A stretch of 64,000 bases of DNA from Oxyura jamaicensis (GCF_011077185.1 NC_048902.1:3750591-3814590); one strand, 5' to 3'. Shown: positions 49,862-63,386, numbered from the stretch's first letter. Numbers and translations are program-made. The notes: generated from the sequence alone by a model not told the origin.

Positions 49862-52310
49862 GGTGTGTGTGTACTTCTAAGAAAATAAAGCTTCCTGTGT
49901 TGGGAAATCAGATCAAAACAGAGTAGATGAGGTATGATAGATCAGGTACAGCATGTGTCTGCTTCAGTCCTCTTGCTGCGCAGCCCTGCGTAGGCGTTTG
50001 GATGAAAAAGAACAGACAAATCAACATTCCTTTCCTTGAACTCCCCAGCATGCCTCGGCTGCTTTCACTCAGCTGCAGAAAGGGGAAATCAGACAAAAAG
50101 GAGCCTCTGGTAGAGTGCTTGCTAATTAGTAAAACTTTGCTGTATGCAAAAAGCAAAAACTAAATTAATATATAAATGCTATTGAAAAGGATGTGAGAAC
50201 TTAAAGCATCAGCAGAAACCTATTTCATAGCTTTTTAACTGTCATATACTTGGAAGAACAAGTTTTTTCAGTATTTTCAAAAGACTAGAACTTGTCAGCC
50301 TGCTTATGCTGCCAGTTTTTGTGTAAGTTCATTGACCCTGTAGACAGTCTGAGTGTTTTCTGAGTTACTGCTTTATCAAACTAATTTGCATGTTTTTAAA
50401 GCTGTTGCTTGCTAGAAAACAACCTAGTGAGGGCACACTTTGTAAACACCCTTTTACAGAACTTTGCTTATCCCTTTGGAAGGGAGGAGGGGAGAATCAG
50501 GACCTACAATCAAAAGTAACATAACTGAAAGAGATTTTTGTGCTTTCCTAAAATATTTCACAAAGTAGTGTCTTACCAAGCTACTCTGGAGGATTTGTTT
50601 TCACTCAGATAAACATGACTTCACATGCAAAAATGCTATGCCTCAGTAATTAACGTGTGATTACCTAATCACCAGATAATGTAGAGGCCAAAGTTATAAA
50701 TGGATTCAGAAAAGATGAGAGAAATTAATGGATGATGCATTCATGCAGGGAAAGATGAGATGTGGGAGTGTGTTATGGTTCTACCTATAGTTGTTCCATT
50801 TTTTCCATAAACATCTGCTGTGGCCACTGCTGCAGAAAATACTGGTCTAGATTGAGTCATATGGTAGTAGTTCTGGTGCTCTTGCTATTATTTAAAGTTT
50901 TAATGCAGGAGGTGGTGAGCCTATACACAAGAACCAGATCTTTTTATGGAGTTACCGCTTTGTATCAGACTCTGAAAGCTCAAGAGCAAGAAGGAAAAAA
51001 ACATCTGATTCATTTTTTTTTTTAAATGGGATTCTTACTAATAAATCAATGAAGAACAAAGAATTAGGGGTTTAGAAGTACATACCTGGTCTGTGTAATA
51101 TAACAGCATAGGTAGTATAGCAATATAGATACATACCTTGACTTACAGTTTCCACAATAGTAACAAATGAAATGCACAGTCTTTTAAATGGGAGAGTGTG
51201 TTTCAGGAGAGGGTAAGTGGTGAGACAGAGGTGATAATTAACTCTGAGAAGTTGCGTGCTGCAACTTTAGGCAGTTGCCCTGCCAAAAAATCTGTAACTA
51301 CATGTGATAAATTGTGATAAGTAGTTTATTTTAATTTTGTCTTTGTGTTGTGTATTTATTCCTGTTTCTGAAATAATATACAAAGTGTATCTGTTTGAAT
51401 ACAAGGTGAACTCAGTAGCTAAACTCCTTCCATCCTCAGGCAGTGACTGGAAACCAAGCAGAACTTCTACTGAATAAGCATAGCCCCAAGTGTGGGTTGT
51501 AAGATATGCAGATAGAGCTGCACCAACACCACTGTAAGGTACTTCCAGTCTCTGCTGCTTGTTCATGCCTGCTCACTGTCTGCTGTGCTGTGCTGGCATA
51601 GCCTTTTGTGGAACCATGTTTTGAGATGGATTGGGGCATTTCTTCCAGTAACACCTCAACCTGCCCCCCACCCTTTTATCTCAGTCAAGATAATTTCTTT
51701 ATAAATAAATACACTTGTGTATTTATATACATATATACACATACGTGTTTATATGTGTATCTTAAATTTGATTCTGTTCCCAACGCTGATTCACTGTGCA
51801 GCTCCAGATACAGCTGAATGTAGAATGCTGTACATTTGTGTTTGGAATGGGCAATGGGGCAAGACTGCCTAAATTTTGTGCTGCTGTGGGAGACACTCCT
51901 CACCAATATGTTATTTCTTCAGTGGCCATATGTCTTTTGATATCTGTTTGAGTTTTTTAGATTACTTGTAAATACTGAACACTGGGATGTGATCATGCAA
52001 GTAATTTAAGGCAATAAAGAAGTAGTTCAAGTAAAAATATGCAATGGCAGGCATGAGATTGTTTGTGTACTGTTACTTTATCATGTAGCCATGCCAGAGG
52101 AAAAAAAAAAAAAACACCTTCCTTGTGTGTTCTCCTACAGTAATCTTGAAAATACATTTTTGTAATTATATGCATTTTAATTTTAATTCTTTGATGTTTT
52201 AATGCTATATCCTAGCTACATTTGCTGTGGTGCTATGTGAAACTTCTGTCGGAAAATAACATCCATTCATTTTGCTTTTTTAAAAACATTGCATAATTTG
52301 TTTTCACTAG

Positions 52311-52517
52311 AATGCTGCTGTCCTTGCTAGTGAAAGAAACACTGCAGAAGAGATGCGAAATAGTATAGAAAATCAAGTCAAGGAGCTGACGAAGGAAAAT
52401 GAACAGTTGAAAAGAACAGTTGATGAGCTAGAGAGTAAAAATGAAGCGTTGCATAAACAATTTGATAATGTGAAAGGAGAAGAAGATTCAGTGAAGGAAA
52501 AAATAACGAAATATGAG
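52311..52517 (+). CDS. CGNL1: CGNL1 exon 9 (residues 795-863), rod
   Basis: The acceptor is tttgttttcactag and the donor ATGAG|GTAAGC; 69 whole codons. The product starts NAAVLASERNTAEEMRNSIE and ends EKITKYE. The opening aligns with NVEVLASRSNT of the mammalian protein, but this part of the rod is among the less conserved ones. Heptads continue throughout. Confidence 0.92.
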
Positions 52518-52713
52518 GTAAGCTGAGAAAACAACCTCCTAAAGTAGTCTCCTTCCTGTTGTCATGTAGAGAAGTGTAAATGGGAAATATAAGGTAACCA
52601 GTACATGTTTTGTACTTTTATATGCACTTGTTAAGTAATACTGGTTGTCTGTTCGTTTTCAGATGTCAGATTAGAGGCCTTGTATCTAACTATATCAAAT
52701 AATATAATTGCAG

Positions 52714-52818
52714 GAAGAGAAGCAACAATTAGAAGAAGCTTTGAAACATGCTGAAAATGAGGCAAAAGATTTGGTGGTGTTAAAAAGATCTTTGGAAAGC
52801 CAGCTAGAAGATATGCAG
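52714..52818 (+). CDS. CGNL1: CGNL1 exon 10 (residues 864-898), rod
   Basis: The acceptor is aatataattgcag and the donor ATGCAG|GTAAGA; 35 whole codons. The product starts EEKQQLEEALKHAENEAKDL and ends ESQLEDMQ. The exon is phase 0 at both ends, so its loss would remove five heptads without shifting the frame. Confidence 0.92.
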
Positions 52819-54362
52819 GTAAGAACAAGAGCAATTTGGAATACTTAAATTTTCAATTTCCTATTTACCTGAATCACCATTGCTTTCTACACTGACATCT
52901 CACTAACTTTCTGCACATACACATCTAGAATTAATCAAGGCCAGAGAACTATTAGCAATTATACGCTGTCCCAAGGAGTATGATTGTGCTCAGAGTGCAC
53001 ATACAAACTGTTTGAATGTAAGTTGAAAAGTAGTTGCTCTTTGGAAAGAAATGATAATACATACATACACCAAGATACAATAACATGTACACCAAAAGCT
53101 TTTGCTTTTTCCAGTCACTGAAAAAGGTAGTCAACCAGAAGGAGATTCTGGAAGGTGACAGGTTCTTTACTGGGTCCAGGAAATGCTTAGTCCTGTGATT
53201 TTTATGGTACATCAGCTGGCTCAACAGATAAGATGATGATTTACAGGATAGACATGGGTATGAGAGATTTCAACAGATGTGGGAAAATGAGAACATGGAT
53301 ACTTGAAATTCAATTCTCATGATATTCTGAAGCAGAGTTGCTACTGTAAGTTCATAGTTGAACTAACTAAAAGTAAACTCAGTGAAATGGAAATTTCTCC
53401 CTGGAATAGGTCTGGTATTTAGGATTGCATTTTCTGTTAGAATAATTATGATTAAAACTTCACAGCACTCTCTTAATTTTAGTAATGTATTTAAGATTTG
53501 TTTTCTGATCCTTCTTAATAATAAGCAGTGGAAATAAAATGAGGATGGAAATGGGAAGATGCAATACATAAGAAGTACAATTTTTCTTTTCAGGACATCA
53601 GAGTATAACTCAAAAGACAAAAAGCTATATTTCAGTCCTGCTACATTATCTGGAGATCAGGCAAAAGTTAGCAAGACCTGAGGAAAACTGAGGTGACCCA
53701 CTGTTTGCGTCAGGCCTCCTGTTATTATTTTCTTTAAATATTGTCATTATTCAGATCTATATATTGGTAATTGCCCTAGTTAGTAGAAGATTTTTTTTTT
53801 CCTCATATAAGTAACTTTTTTTTTCATAACTCTGGAATAGAAAAACTGATCAGATTAGCTCTGATGTTTAAAGCCTTTTCAGCATACTGCAAATGCAAAA
53901 ACTTCCCATTGGCACCATTATTCTGCCTCAATATAGTTCACTGATCTGTGCCTGCCCGGTTTGTTTCTCAAGGATGTGTAAACAAAAAGTAAAGTTAAAT
54001 GATCTGTGAAAAGCTGATGGAGAGGGGCACATGATGTTTTTATAGCCTGCTCTAATATGGCGTGCTAGCAGGGTCCCAAGAATTCAGCAGCTTTTAGAAC
54101 TAAAGTACTGAAGTTCAACCTTTTCAAGGTTCTTAAAATCCTTTGGTGCAATCTAAAGTAATTCTGTCGTAGATTTAGGCTTTGTAAAACAACATCTACT
54201 AGCCCCCAGCATGTTTTAGTTTTATGAATACACCTCTTAGGCCCCTGCCATTAATTCCTATTTGTGTCAGAGGTATCTTTGTTCATAGGTTATATAGGCA
54301 GGTGAGAAAGAGAACAGATTTAAAGAAATCTCTAACTTTTAACGTTTGATCATGTACTTTCT

Positions 54363-54436
54363 TTTGTGATTCTGATCTATCTTGCCTTTGTGATTAGTGA
54401 TTTTTACTTTATTTGTGATTCTGATCTATCTTGCCT
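54363..54436 (+). repeat. Imperfect tandem duplication with a 25-bp identical core
   Basis: A 25-base segment, tttgtgattctgatctatct followed by tgcct, occurs identically at 54363-54387 and 54412-54436, 49 bases apart. A partial copy (tttgtgatt) lies between. It is a local duplication in intron 10. Confidence 0.85.
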
Positions 54437-54926
54437 ACGGAAATGCTAATGTATTTGCACATTTAAAGCTTTTTGAAGTGTAAAGCTACTTGAAGTAAGC
54501 ACCATCAATATTAGTTATTCAGCAAAACTCTAAATTTCCAATAACAAAACTAAAATTTAACACTGTGTTTTGGAATGCTTTTTATAACTTACGATGATTT
54601 TAATTATTTACGTTTTTCTTTTGGAGCAATTTAAACTATTTGTAATCTGGTTTCGGTCAGTTTAATTGTGCCTCTCAGACTTCATAAAAAACAAATTCCT
54701 TCCTAATCTTGTAGTTTCTATTTACAGTAGGGCCATTAAGGTATTTTATTATGAAGGGAGAATGAAGAAGTGAGGGTTCCAACTTTTTTTTTTTTAAGTT
54801 AAGCTTTGTGTTAAAGTTACAAGAACAGGTGGTATTACTGCTGCACAGGAGTGCTATATAACATTCCTTTAAAACCTTAGAAAAGAGGGTCCATTTTCAT
54901 TATATGTATCTTTTAATTTACTGCAG

Positions 54927-55079
54927 GAGAACATTCAACGTATTTCGCAGGAACGGCAACAGTTAACCCAACAGTTAAAAGATGAAATTCACCAGAAGGA
55001 ACAGCTGAAGAAGATAAAGAGTGAAATGGAAAATGAACAATGGCAATTGAACAAGACCATTGAAAAGTTAAAGGAGGAG
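54927..55079 (+). CDS. CGNL1: CGNL1 exon 11 (residues 899-949), rod
   Basis: The acceptor is tttaatttactgcag and the donor GAGGAG|GTATGA; 51 whole codons. It contains HQKEQLKKIKSEMENEQWQL followed by NKTIEKLKEE, matching the family's QKEQLRRLKNEMENERWHL block. Trp within the rod is a conserved peculiarity. Confidence 0.94.
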
Positions 55080-55515
55080 GTATGAGCTCACTTCGAAGAG
55101 GCTGCTATTAGTCTCTTCAACTTAGGAACTATCAATACAAGCTCTCGGGGCTGGAACTGTAGTTGGAACACTTATCTCAAAATCCTGTTGTAAAGCAGTT
55201 CTGTTTTATTAAAACAAGATCCTAGGTTTTAGTTGAGATCTAATGTATACTACAGACCAAAGCCAGTTCTTGGTCAGCTGTATTTCAGAGACTGACAGCT
55301 GATTTTCAAATCACTTCTGCATTAGAGCCTTAGTTTACCATCTATGTGTAAATCATACAACTTAACACTGATATGCTGAAGTGTGACTATACAGTTAATT
55401 TCTTTGTGAATGTTTATTTGAAGCTGGAGACAAAAAACATTTGGTGTATTAATCATGACAGAACTTTTTGTAGCACTGTTTTAAGGAAAAAAAAAAAAGT
55501 GTACATTTTTCCCAG

Positions 55516-55686
55516 ATGGCTGGAGTGGTAGAGGTCTCAAGAACATCAACTCTGGAGCTTCAGAGCCAGCTTGATGAATACAAGGAGAAAAATCGCAGGG
55601 AACTTGCAGATGTGCAGAGACAATTGAAAGAGAAAAACCTTGAGGTAGAAAAATCACGCCTGACAACCATGAGAATGCAGGATGAG
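55516..55686 (+). CDS. CGNL1: CGNL1 exon 12 (residues 950-1006), rod
   Basis: The acceptor is tacatttttcccag and the donor GATGAG|GTAATG; 57 whole codons. The product starts MAGVVEVSRTSTLELQSQLD and continues EYKEKNRRELADVQRQLKEK, one of the most conserved stretches of the family. The exon happens to open with ATG, but this is an internal Met, continuous with exon 11. Confidence 0.95.
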
Positions 55687-56652
55687 GTAATGACTCATAA
55701 GTTCAGTGACAAATTTTAACCTTTGACCTAAAATTCTGCTCAGATTATTTTCAAGACAATGACTGTTTGCTACCACAATTTTGTATACTTCTCAGGAGAG
55801 ACTGATCTCAATCAATGTGCTTTTGTGTTTCGTTCTTCATAATGATGATCAGTGTGTTACTGCCAGGGAAATGGCTTCCTAGATATGACAGATAACTGCA
55901 GTGTTTAATGGATGAATGTCTCTAAGTGATATGACAAGTATTCCATTAATGACCTGCAGCTCTTTTAATGCCTGCTGCTGAAGGAATTGGGAATATAGAA
56001 GTATTTTTAATTAAAAAACAACAACAACAAACACAAAAAACAAACAGCACCAAAACAAACCAGCAGCTATGTTACACTCTTCCCCTTAACAAACTTGTTT
56101 GAAATTCAGCTTAAAAGAACAGTAAGAAAAGAAGTAGAAGTAATAGAGTAAAGTGTGGTTCCTGTATGTTATTGTCTTCTGTATATATTCCATTCAGTGA
56201 TGGAGAGCTTTTGTAAGAGGATGGAGAGTCATAATGAAATATGAAAGATAAAATTGGGATATTGAGAACATGTCTCTTCAGATACTTCAGATAACTTTAT
56301 TGAGTACATGACCTTGTTAGAATAGGAAATGTTTCTTCTCAGCAAATAGCCCTGATACAACTAGCATATCTAGGTATGTTAGTAATTGTGGCATCGGTTT
56401 AATGTTGTCATTGATATACCTCAGACAGTATAAACTACATACTTAAAAGCTGAAATATTGGTAGTCTAAAAAGGAGAAGAATATTGTGAAATTTCCAAAC
56501 ATATAGATACTTACAAAATTGTAAAATTTGCGCTTGCTGTAATTGGGTATAAATATATCGATAAATATACTACTATGCAGAATTGTGACTGCAAAACTTG
56601 TAGTTTGAAACATCTCTAGAGCTGATGACTTCAATCTATGTTTATTTTCTTG

Positions 56653-56666
56653 GTGCCATCTTGTGG
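56653..56666 (-). promoter_or_regulatory. Candidate CTCF-binding motif, reverse
   Basis: The minus strand reads CCACAAGATGGCAC followed by CA, which fits the CTCF core (CCACNAGGTGGCAG) well, including the invariant GGC that the 8.2-kb site lacks. It lies in intron 12, 158 bases before exon 13. Its orientation is opposite to the motif at 8224, so the two face each other across the gene's 5' half. Confidence 0.45.
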
Positions 56667-56823
56667 ATACAACAAAAATTACCATGAAAAGCATGTCATT
56701 TGGTTCAATTCCAATTACACTTCTGGATCTGTCGTGATTGTAGTCAGTCCCCTTTACTGACACATTGCTTGTTTATTGAAAATGTAGTATGTAGCATGTT
56801 ATCATGCTATCTTTTTGTTTCAG

Positions 56824-56985
56824 ATGCGTCTCATGGAAGAAAACTTGAGAGACCACCAGAGAGCTCAAGATGAAGCAATAACAAAAACTCAGCTGCTGGA
56901 ACAGACTGTGAAAGGCTTGGAATATGAACTGGAGGTCAAAAACCACTTAAAAGATGATCGGGCAAGACAAATCAAATTAATGGAG
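56824..56985 (+). CDS. CGNL1: CGNL1 exon 13 (residues 1007-1060), rod
   Basis: The acceptor is ctatctttttgtttcag and the donor ATGGAG|GTAAAA; 54 whole codons. The product starts MRLMEENLRDHQRAQDEAIT and ends DDRARQIKLME. It matches the mammalian MRLMEEELRDYQRAQDEALT block. As in exon 12, the initial ATG is internal. Confidence 0.95.
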
Positions 56986-57772
56986 GTAAAAAACCTTATT
57001 AGAGTTGTTTAAAATAATGTTATTTCATATGAATTCTGTCAGAAGGAACAAAATAACATTGTGGAAAATTCATGAAGTATTAATGCAGGACTTTTTGGTA
57101 TATTCTTAAGGAGATCTGTTAGCAAATTCATCATAGCATAATGTGTTCTAAATTGCACTTGTTCTTTCATTACTTTCTTTAAATTGCTTTTAAACTAATT
57201 TTCATTAATCAGGCAAAATTCTAAAATTTTCATTCATAGACCCCTCAGAACTTCAAAAGTTCTTAGAAGTATAAATTCTGTTTAGCATTTAATACTGATT
57301 CATTTCATGAGCCTAAATAGCATAGCTATTCTAACTATGTTGTTATGGGTTAGGTTCATAATTGTTCAGGTTAATTAAACTGTCATTTAACTTTCATAAA
57401 CAAATGCTTTTATACATTTTACTCATTGTGATTAATGGAAATAAATATGTCTTCCAAATGTGTGATATAACTTAAAAAGTCTTAAAACAGTCTCTAGAAA
57501 CATGTCTTTAATTGCAAACTTTTACTTTCTTGAAATTGGAGTGATTAAAAATAATATTTATATTTTGCTTCTGTTAGAGAAACAATTTAGTTTTAAAGTC
57601 TTATCTATTACCATTTTTTTCCTAGATTCTGTACTTCAGAGACATTTTCCTTTTGAAGTCTATTCTTTCAAACTGTTTTGAGTCCTTAAAGTTTAAGGAA
57701 GAATGGCCTGGTAGCAATCCAGAGAGGATGGGAGAATAGTATGTTGAAATTACTTTTCTTTGTTCCATTTAG

Positions 57773-57862
57773 GACAAATTATCTCACCTGGAACTTGAGC
57801 TTGATGAAGAAAAGAATAATTCAGATTTGTTGTCTGAGAGAATCAGTAGATGCAGAGAACAG
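57773..57862 (+). CDS. CGNL1: CGNL1 exon 14 (residues 1061-1090), rod
   Basis: The acceptor is ctttgttccatttag and the donor GAACAG|GTACTC; 30 whole codons. It reads DKLSHLELELDEEKNNSDLL then SERISRCREQ. It is close to the mammalian sequence. A Cys in place of Ser near its end is unremarkable. Confidence 0.94.
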
Positions 57863-60800
57863 GTACTCAAATGAGTTTACATTGTTCAAGGTTCATAAAC
57901 ATGATTAAATATACTCCTCTATATCATCAAAGAATATTTTTTCCTATTTTCCTAACTGGAAAAATGAAACACATGTGAGTTATTAATAGCCCAGGATCCA
58001 TCCACAAAAGTAATTTCATATCATTAAGAGAACCCTGACTTATTATTTCTATTGCTGTAGACATTCATATTCTGTACATTCTTTGAAAAATATGTAGTGT
58101 TTTACCCACTCAATTTTTGAACTAGAGCTAGCTCAATCTCTTAGAGCATTGTAAAATAGAAGATACTTAATTTGAGCCTGTACATGAGGGTCTAGAAAAT
58201 GTTCTGTGGCTTAGTTTAATTCTAAAAGATACGAAACTGATGCATAACTCATTAGAGCATGTCTGTTACTGTAGCTTTGTATTAAGTATCATATCTCATT
58301 AGTGATTTCCTAGAATCTGGGTGACAATATGCACTGAGGTACAACCCATAATTGTCTATTCTGTTTTCATTTTTCTTTCTGTAGAAAAAATAATTGCTGA
58401 AATTCTACAGAACAGCTTTAATTTCAGAGCGAGAATAGAATATAACGTCTTAGTTTCAGTCTTAAATGAAATGGTTTCTTCCAGTGAGACAGAGTTTTAA
58501 AGTGAGACAGAGAGAGTTCCTTTTGTGCATCCTTGAAACACCAAGGCACCCATACTACTCTGTTGGGACTCAGGTTACTGAGATTCTGTTTGACTGCAGT
58601 AGAGTCTTCTGATATTATTTCACTGGTATTGTACAGACTCAGAGTTAGTGGGTGAAATAGAATGTGAAGGACCCATAATAATCTGGGGTCATGCTATTGT
58701 TAAATTAGGAAGTCTTTTATGCTGGAGTTTTTGCCTGTGTTGTAAGCCTGGGATAAAAGAACCTTACTGATAGCTGCACTGGTGAGTACCATAGTAACTT
58801 AACTTGCTAGCTAAATAGAAATCTAAAATACAGATGGGTGACAAAAGTGTTACATAATGAGTAAAATAAATGTTTATTTTGAGGTCTGGAGTTTCTCATT
58901 TCATGCATGAGTTACAAAGGTTGCTTTGTTTTGATTTAATGCCAGAATGACTAAGTAGTCAAATTACTAAAGAGTATTTCAGGGTCTGCTAAGCATTTAT
59001 AATGACATGAGAAATGATAATGGATTTGTTTTGGTAATAACTGTGTTTCTGTAACTTTTTTCTTCAATTTTAAATATATTTTTAATACACTAATAATGAA
59101 GTATAATACTCAAATTTCTACTAAAAACAAATTGAAATGACTACTTATATTTTACATAAAGCTAAACATTTGAATAAACGCTGCCAAGGCTAATGGTTCA
59201 CATTTCATTTACTGTGAAATGTTATCCCCTTTCTTAATTTAAATACACTTCTGAATCTGGGAATGGCTGCATGAGACGTTCTCATCTTCCCTACCTCATT
59301 CTTGAGAAGTACCACAACCTTGTGAAAACTTCAATTTTTACTGGTTTCCTACTTTACAAAAAATCCGTGAGCTTCACTGAAAATTCAGCTGATCTGGATT
59401 CATCATTCCATCTTTCTGCTTTTCTTATGCGATTGCTGATACACAAGGAATCCTGTTCTTCAGCTGTAATCTGTTTATATAAGATAGGAAAGTGCTTGTG
59501 GGAAAGAAGTGGTCTCCATCTACCTCTGTGAATAAATACTCTCTTACTAAAAAATCTCTGGAGTGAGTGCCAGTAACTTTGCTCACTTCTGCATTGATTT
59601 AGCTTAAAGGTGAGATTTTCAGTAACTTTTAGTCCTTTACAGTAACAATTGTGAGTCTCTAATATATTAAAAAGAAATATGCTAAGGAAAAAAAAAAATC
59701 TTATCCTTGTCTTCAATACTTCGGTGTCCTTTTTATTGCAGAACTTTATTTTAATCTTTAATATCTTGTAGCTATTATGTTTTGAAAAAAATCATAACTG
59801 CAGAAATGTCATCTTGATCCTCTGTTGCATCTTCTTCATCTTCATCGAAGTTGGTCTTAACTTATTCCTGGGCCCTTCTCATTACTGAAGAAAGCATTAG
59901 ACCCTCTCTGTTGCTGGGAGGAAGTCTTTAACATATTTTTCAAGAAAGATGGATCATATCCTATTGGTTTTTAAATAAGTTATTAGCAGCACTAACAAAC
60001 ATGCATAGAAAGCTAGAGTGCGAAAGGAGCAGAAACAGAACACATCTTAATATCTGATGTTTTTGTCCACAAACAAATGAAATGAAATACCATTTTGTTT
60101 TTGCACACAGAATTGAAAAACACTTAAGATAGCCTCATCAGTGATTGCGTTCTGTGGAAATGCAAACATGAATCTATTGACTTCAGAGTTGTTTCCTGGA
60201 AGTGTGAAGTATAGACTATTTAGTTTCCATGGCAATTTTAGAACAAATTCAGGAAGATAAAGTTGCATTGACTTGGATCATCCACTTTCTTTTAGTAAAG
60301 CATTCCCCATGGATAGCTAGCTGTACACCTGCTCCTTAGCTGGCACCAGGTGTGGGAGGCAAGCAAATGAAAAAGGGGAAATGAAGGTTGCTTTTCAATT
60401 ATGAAGGATAAAAAGGTTTTGTTTGCCTTTAGCCTCTTTGTTAAATACCTTTTATATACTTGCAAACTGAGCTTACATACTAGGTTAATATATATATATA
60501 GAGAGAGAGGCATATATATATACATTTTTTTCCCACTAACAGGAAACAGTCTGAGAACCAAGTGTGAGATGGTAATAAAATCTAAAAATTAAAAATGAAA
60601 TTATATTCACTAATAATTAAATTAACAGCTGCTTCTAATCCTAAAGCTGGCACAAAAAATGCTGTATGTCTAATAAAACTTGGTAGAATCTGATGCTTCT
60701 CTCAATTCTTTGTTGCTAGCATTCTTCAAATCCAGCTGTGATAACTGTTGCCTTAAGCTACAGAGCTAGTTTATTCTTTTAACATAATTAGAATATATTG

Positions 60801-63152
60801 AAGGTAGAACGTGAAGCACAAAGCTCTGCATGGTACATAAGTGAAATGTTTGAGCGCATTGTAGCAGACAACTGTTTTTCCTTGGTGCATGTTAATAATG
60901 TTTACTAAAGAAAAGTACAAGAAGACTGAAAACAGTTTCCATTTCCTCCAGCAAGAACTGTCCTGCTCCTCTTCTCTTTTTACAAGCTCTTTTATATTTT
61001 TCCACCTTGTGATCCTAATCAGATATAGTGCTTTTTCATTCTACCCCTGTTTTTTCATGAGATTGCTTTTAAAATAACGTGTCCAACAACAGCAGCAATC
61101 TTCTTGGAATTATAATTGTCCTCTAAATAATTCCTTAATTTGAGGTCTGGGGAAGATTGCACAAATTTGTCACAGCTTTCGAGCACAGTAAGAGCACAAT
61201 AGAACTTCAGAGTGGTCCATTAAATGAGTTCTTAAGTATAACAAAAACCCTTTCTTCAGTTTTTAATTAGTCATTCACTTTACTGCAAATTTTGCTTAAT
61301 TTTTTCTGTGTCTGTCTTCATTGGCTAAAGCAATTTCAGTAGAATAAATGTGTATATAATCCCTCACATGAGATTTTTTTTTCTGTATATATGTCTAGAT
61401 CTGCATATACATGGAAAAATGTAATATATGTACATAGAAATAAGCTCTTATGTGAGAGTTTACCTACATATGTAATCTAATCTATATATATAATACACAC
61501 ACACAGAATAAGTATGTATAAGAGCTGCATTTATTCATTAAATAGTCCTTCAGAATGTGTTGGTGCTCATTCTCTCCCATAAGTGAGATGCTGGATCATA
61601 TCACCACAGCTCTTGCAGATTGTCTAAGGCTCTTTTTGAAATCCTTGTTTAAACTAGATGGGTTTATGTTATCTGGAAGTTACTTGATCCAGTAATTGCC
61701 CCTTTAAAGATATTTTCCTAGAGCACAGGAGAGTAAAGATTTAAGCGCTCTGTCATTACATAACTTGGCTGATATTTAATTAGCGTATTTAAAGAAAACG
61801 AGAAGTCAATGTCTCTCAGCTTCTGGGCAACAATGAAAGCTTTTAGAGGAAATTAACCAGCTGTTGCCAGAGCACAGCCATGTGCTAGCATTTGTAGTCC
61901 AGTATCTGGTATGACCTTAGTTTTCAGGAATGCCTTCTGCTCTGAAAAGATACTGACATAACATATGCAACTGCATGCATTACCACCGTTATTTGTATTC
62001 GTATATTGGTTTCAAAGCTATAGAAGCAATGTAAATTACTTATTTTAAACATGTTCGCTGAAAATGTGGCTTTTAATACTACATTAAAAAAAAAAAAAGC
62101 CTAGGGTAATATTTTGTGTGCTCTGTTTATTTAACCTTCATATTTTCAGCATTGCCTTTTTGTTTATTTTGTTTTGTTTTTGCTTAGTGGAATAAATCTG
62201 TAATTTAGAGCTATCTAACTGGTGATGTGTTTATGCAAGTTCCTACGTAACTGTTGTAAAGTAGAGTAGAATGCTGTGGCCACTGAAATCTTGGCTATTT
62301 TTTTTTGATGTTACAGTACTGACACAGACATTCACTGAGTTCCCCAGGTGATACTTACCATAGTAAACATTGTGCAGGAAATGGCACGAATGCTTTGGTA
62401 ACATTAGCTGTGCCTGCAAAGGCATTTGTGAAGACTTGAAGGCAATCTCAGCAGGAATGAGAGGGAAGAAAAGTATTTCAGCATTGCAGACTTTTTCCGT
62501 TAGTCCAGAAGTTTCAATAACAGGTGTCAGGCAGTTTAGAGTTTCTCTCTGATCTTCAGATTATTTTTTTCAGTCAAGTCAAAAGTGAGATAAAGCAAAC
62601 AAATTATGTATTTTATATTGATTCTGTATGGAGCAGGTAGGTTTTTTAATCATCTTACATAGGGAGAATGTATTTTCCTTTTGTTATTGAATATGCAACT
62701 GAAATATTTACAGAAACGGTAGCAAAAGGTGGTTTTCTGTTTGTTTGTTTGTTTTAAAACAAATAAGCAAGCAACACTTCACCACCCAGACCCAGAAGTC
62801 AGTGCTTTCCTGGTATATGCAAGACATACAACTGACCATTTAAAGGGGGAGAAAGATGTTAATATCCAGTGTGCATCAGAGCCTGTTGGAAAACCTTTTT
62901 TAATTTATTTATTTACACAGTCATAGAAAACTAATTGTAGAGTTTTTCTGCGGATACCAGTTTATGTGCTTAGTAAGGTCAAACTTTAAAGTAGACTTGC
63001 CAGCAGATTAAATGCTAATCAGTTCTTTAGACTTAAGTATGAGGAAAACAACTGTAGAAGGTGTTTGAACACTGATGTGACGTTCTGGAATTCAGCACCC
63101 TGCCACATGACTTGTCTCTGTGATATAGAGTTCAGTACCCTGCTACAGAATA

Positions 63153-63154
<2 letters not shown>

Positions 63155-63191
<37 letters not shown>
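63155..63191 (+). repeat. (AT)n microsatellite, about 18 units
   Basis: An uninterrupted alternating AT run follows 'aatatgc' and precedes 'gtacgtat'. It can form a cruciform and is likely to vary in length between individuals. The flanking text 'ttcag(c/t)accctgc' is duplicated at about 63092 and 63131. Confidence 0.9.
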
Positions 63192-63195
<4 letters not shown>

Positions 63196-63386
63196 GTATA
63201 TCAGCAGCAGTACCCCATGTGGCTGGAAGATGCCTGGAAAAACAACTGAGAATAACACAGGCTTCTCCAAGGGGGAAAAATTTAGTCCAAGATAGTAATT
63301 GTAAACTTTATTTGAAATCATGCATATGTCTTGATTTCTAAGAAAGAGCAACATTTTTCTCTTTGTGTAGATACATGTAGTTTATA

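Larger units (their letters stand above)
37657..52310 (+). other. CGNL1: CGNL1 intron 8, 14.7 kb
   Basis: No CGNL1 coding sequence is missing across it: exon 8 ends and exon 9 begins at adjacent positions of the family alignment. Contents seen: T-tracts at about 38440-38460 and 40331-40351, a GC-rich E-box/AP-1 island at 41521-41645, the 1.16-kb CR1 at 46472-47632, a possible 39-bp cassette exon at 48628-48666 and a (TTTG)n run near 49841-49861. The rest is AT-rich without recognisable features. Confidence 0.85.

Noticed and set aside
55516..57012. Separate small genes starting at the ATGs of exons 12 and 13
   Set aside because: Both ATGs are preceded by splice acceptors, continue the CGNL1 frame from the previous exon and encode conserved internal rod sequence.
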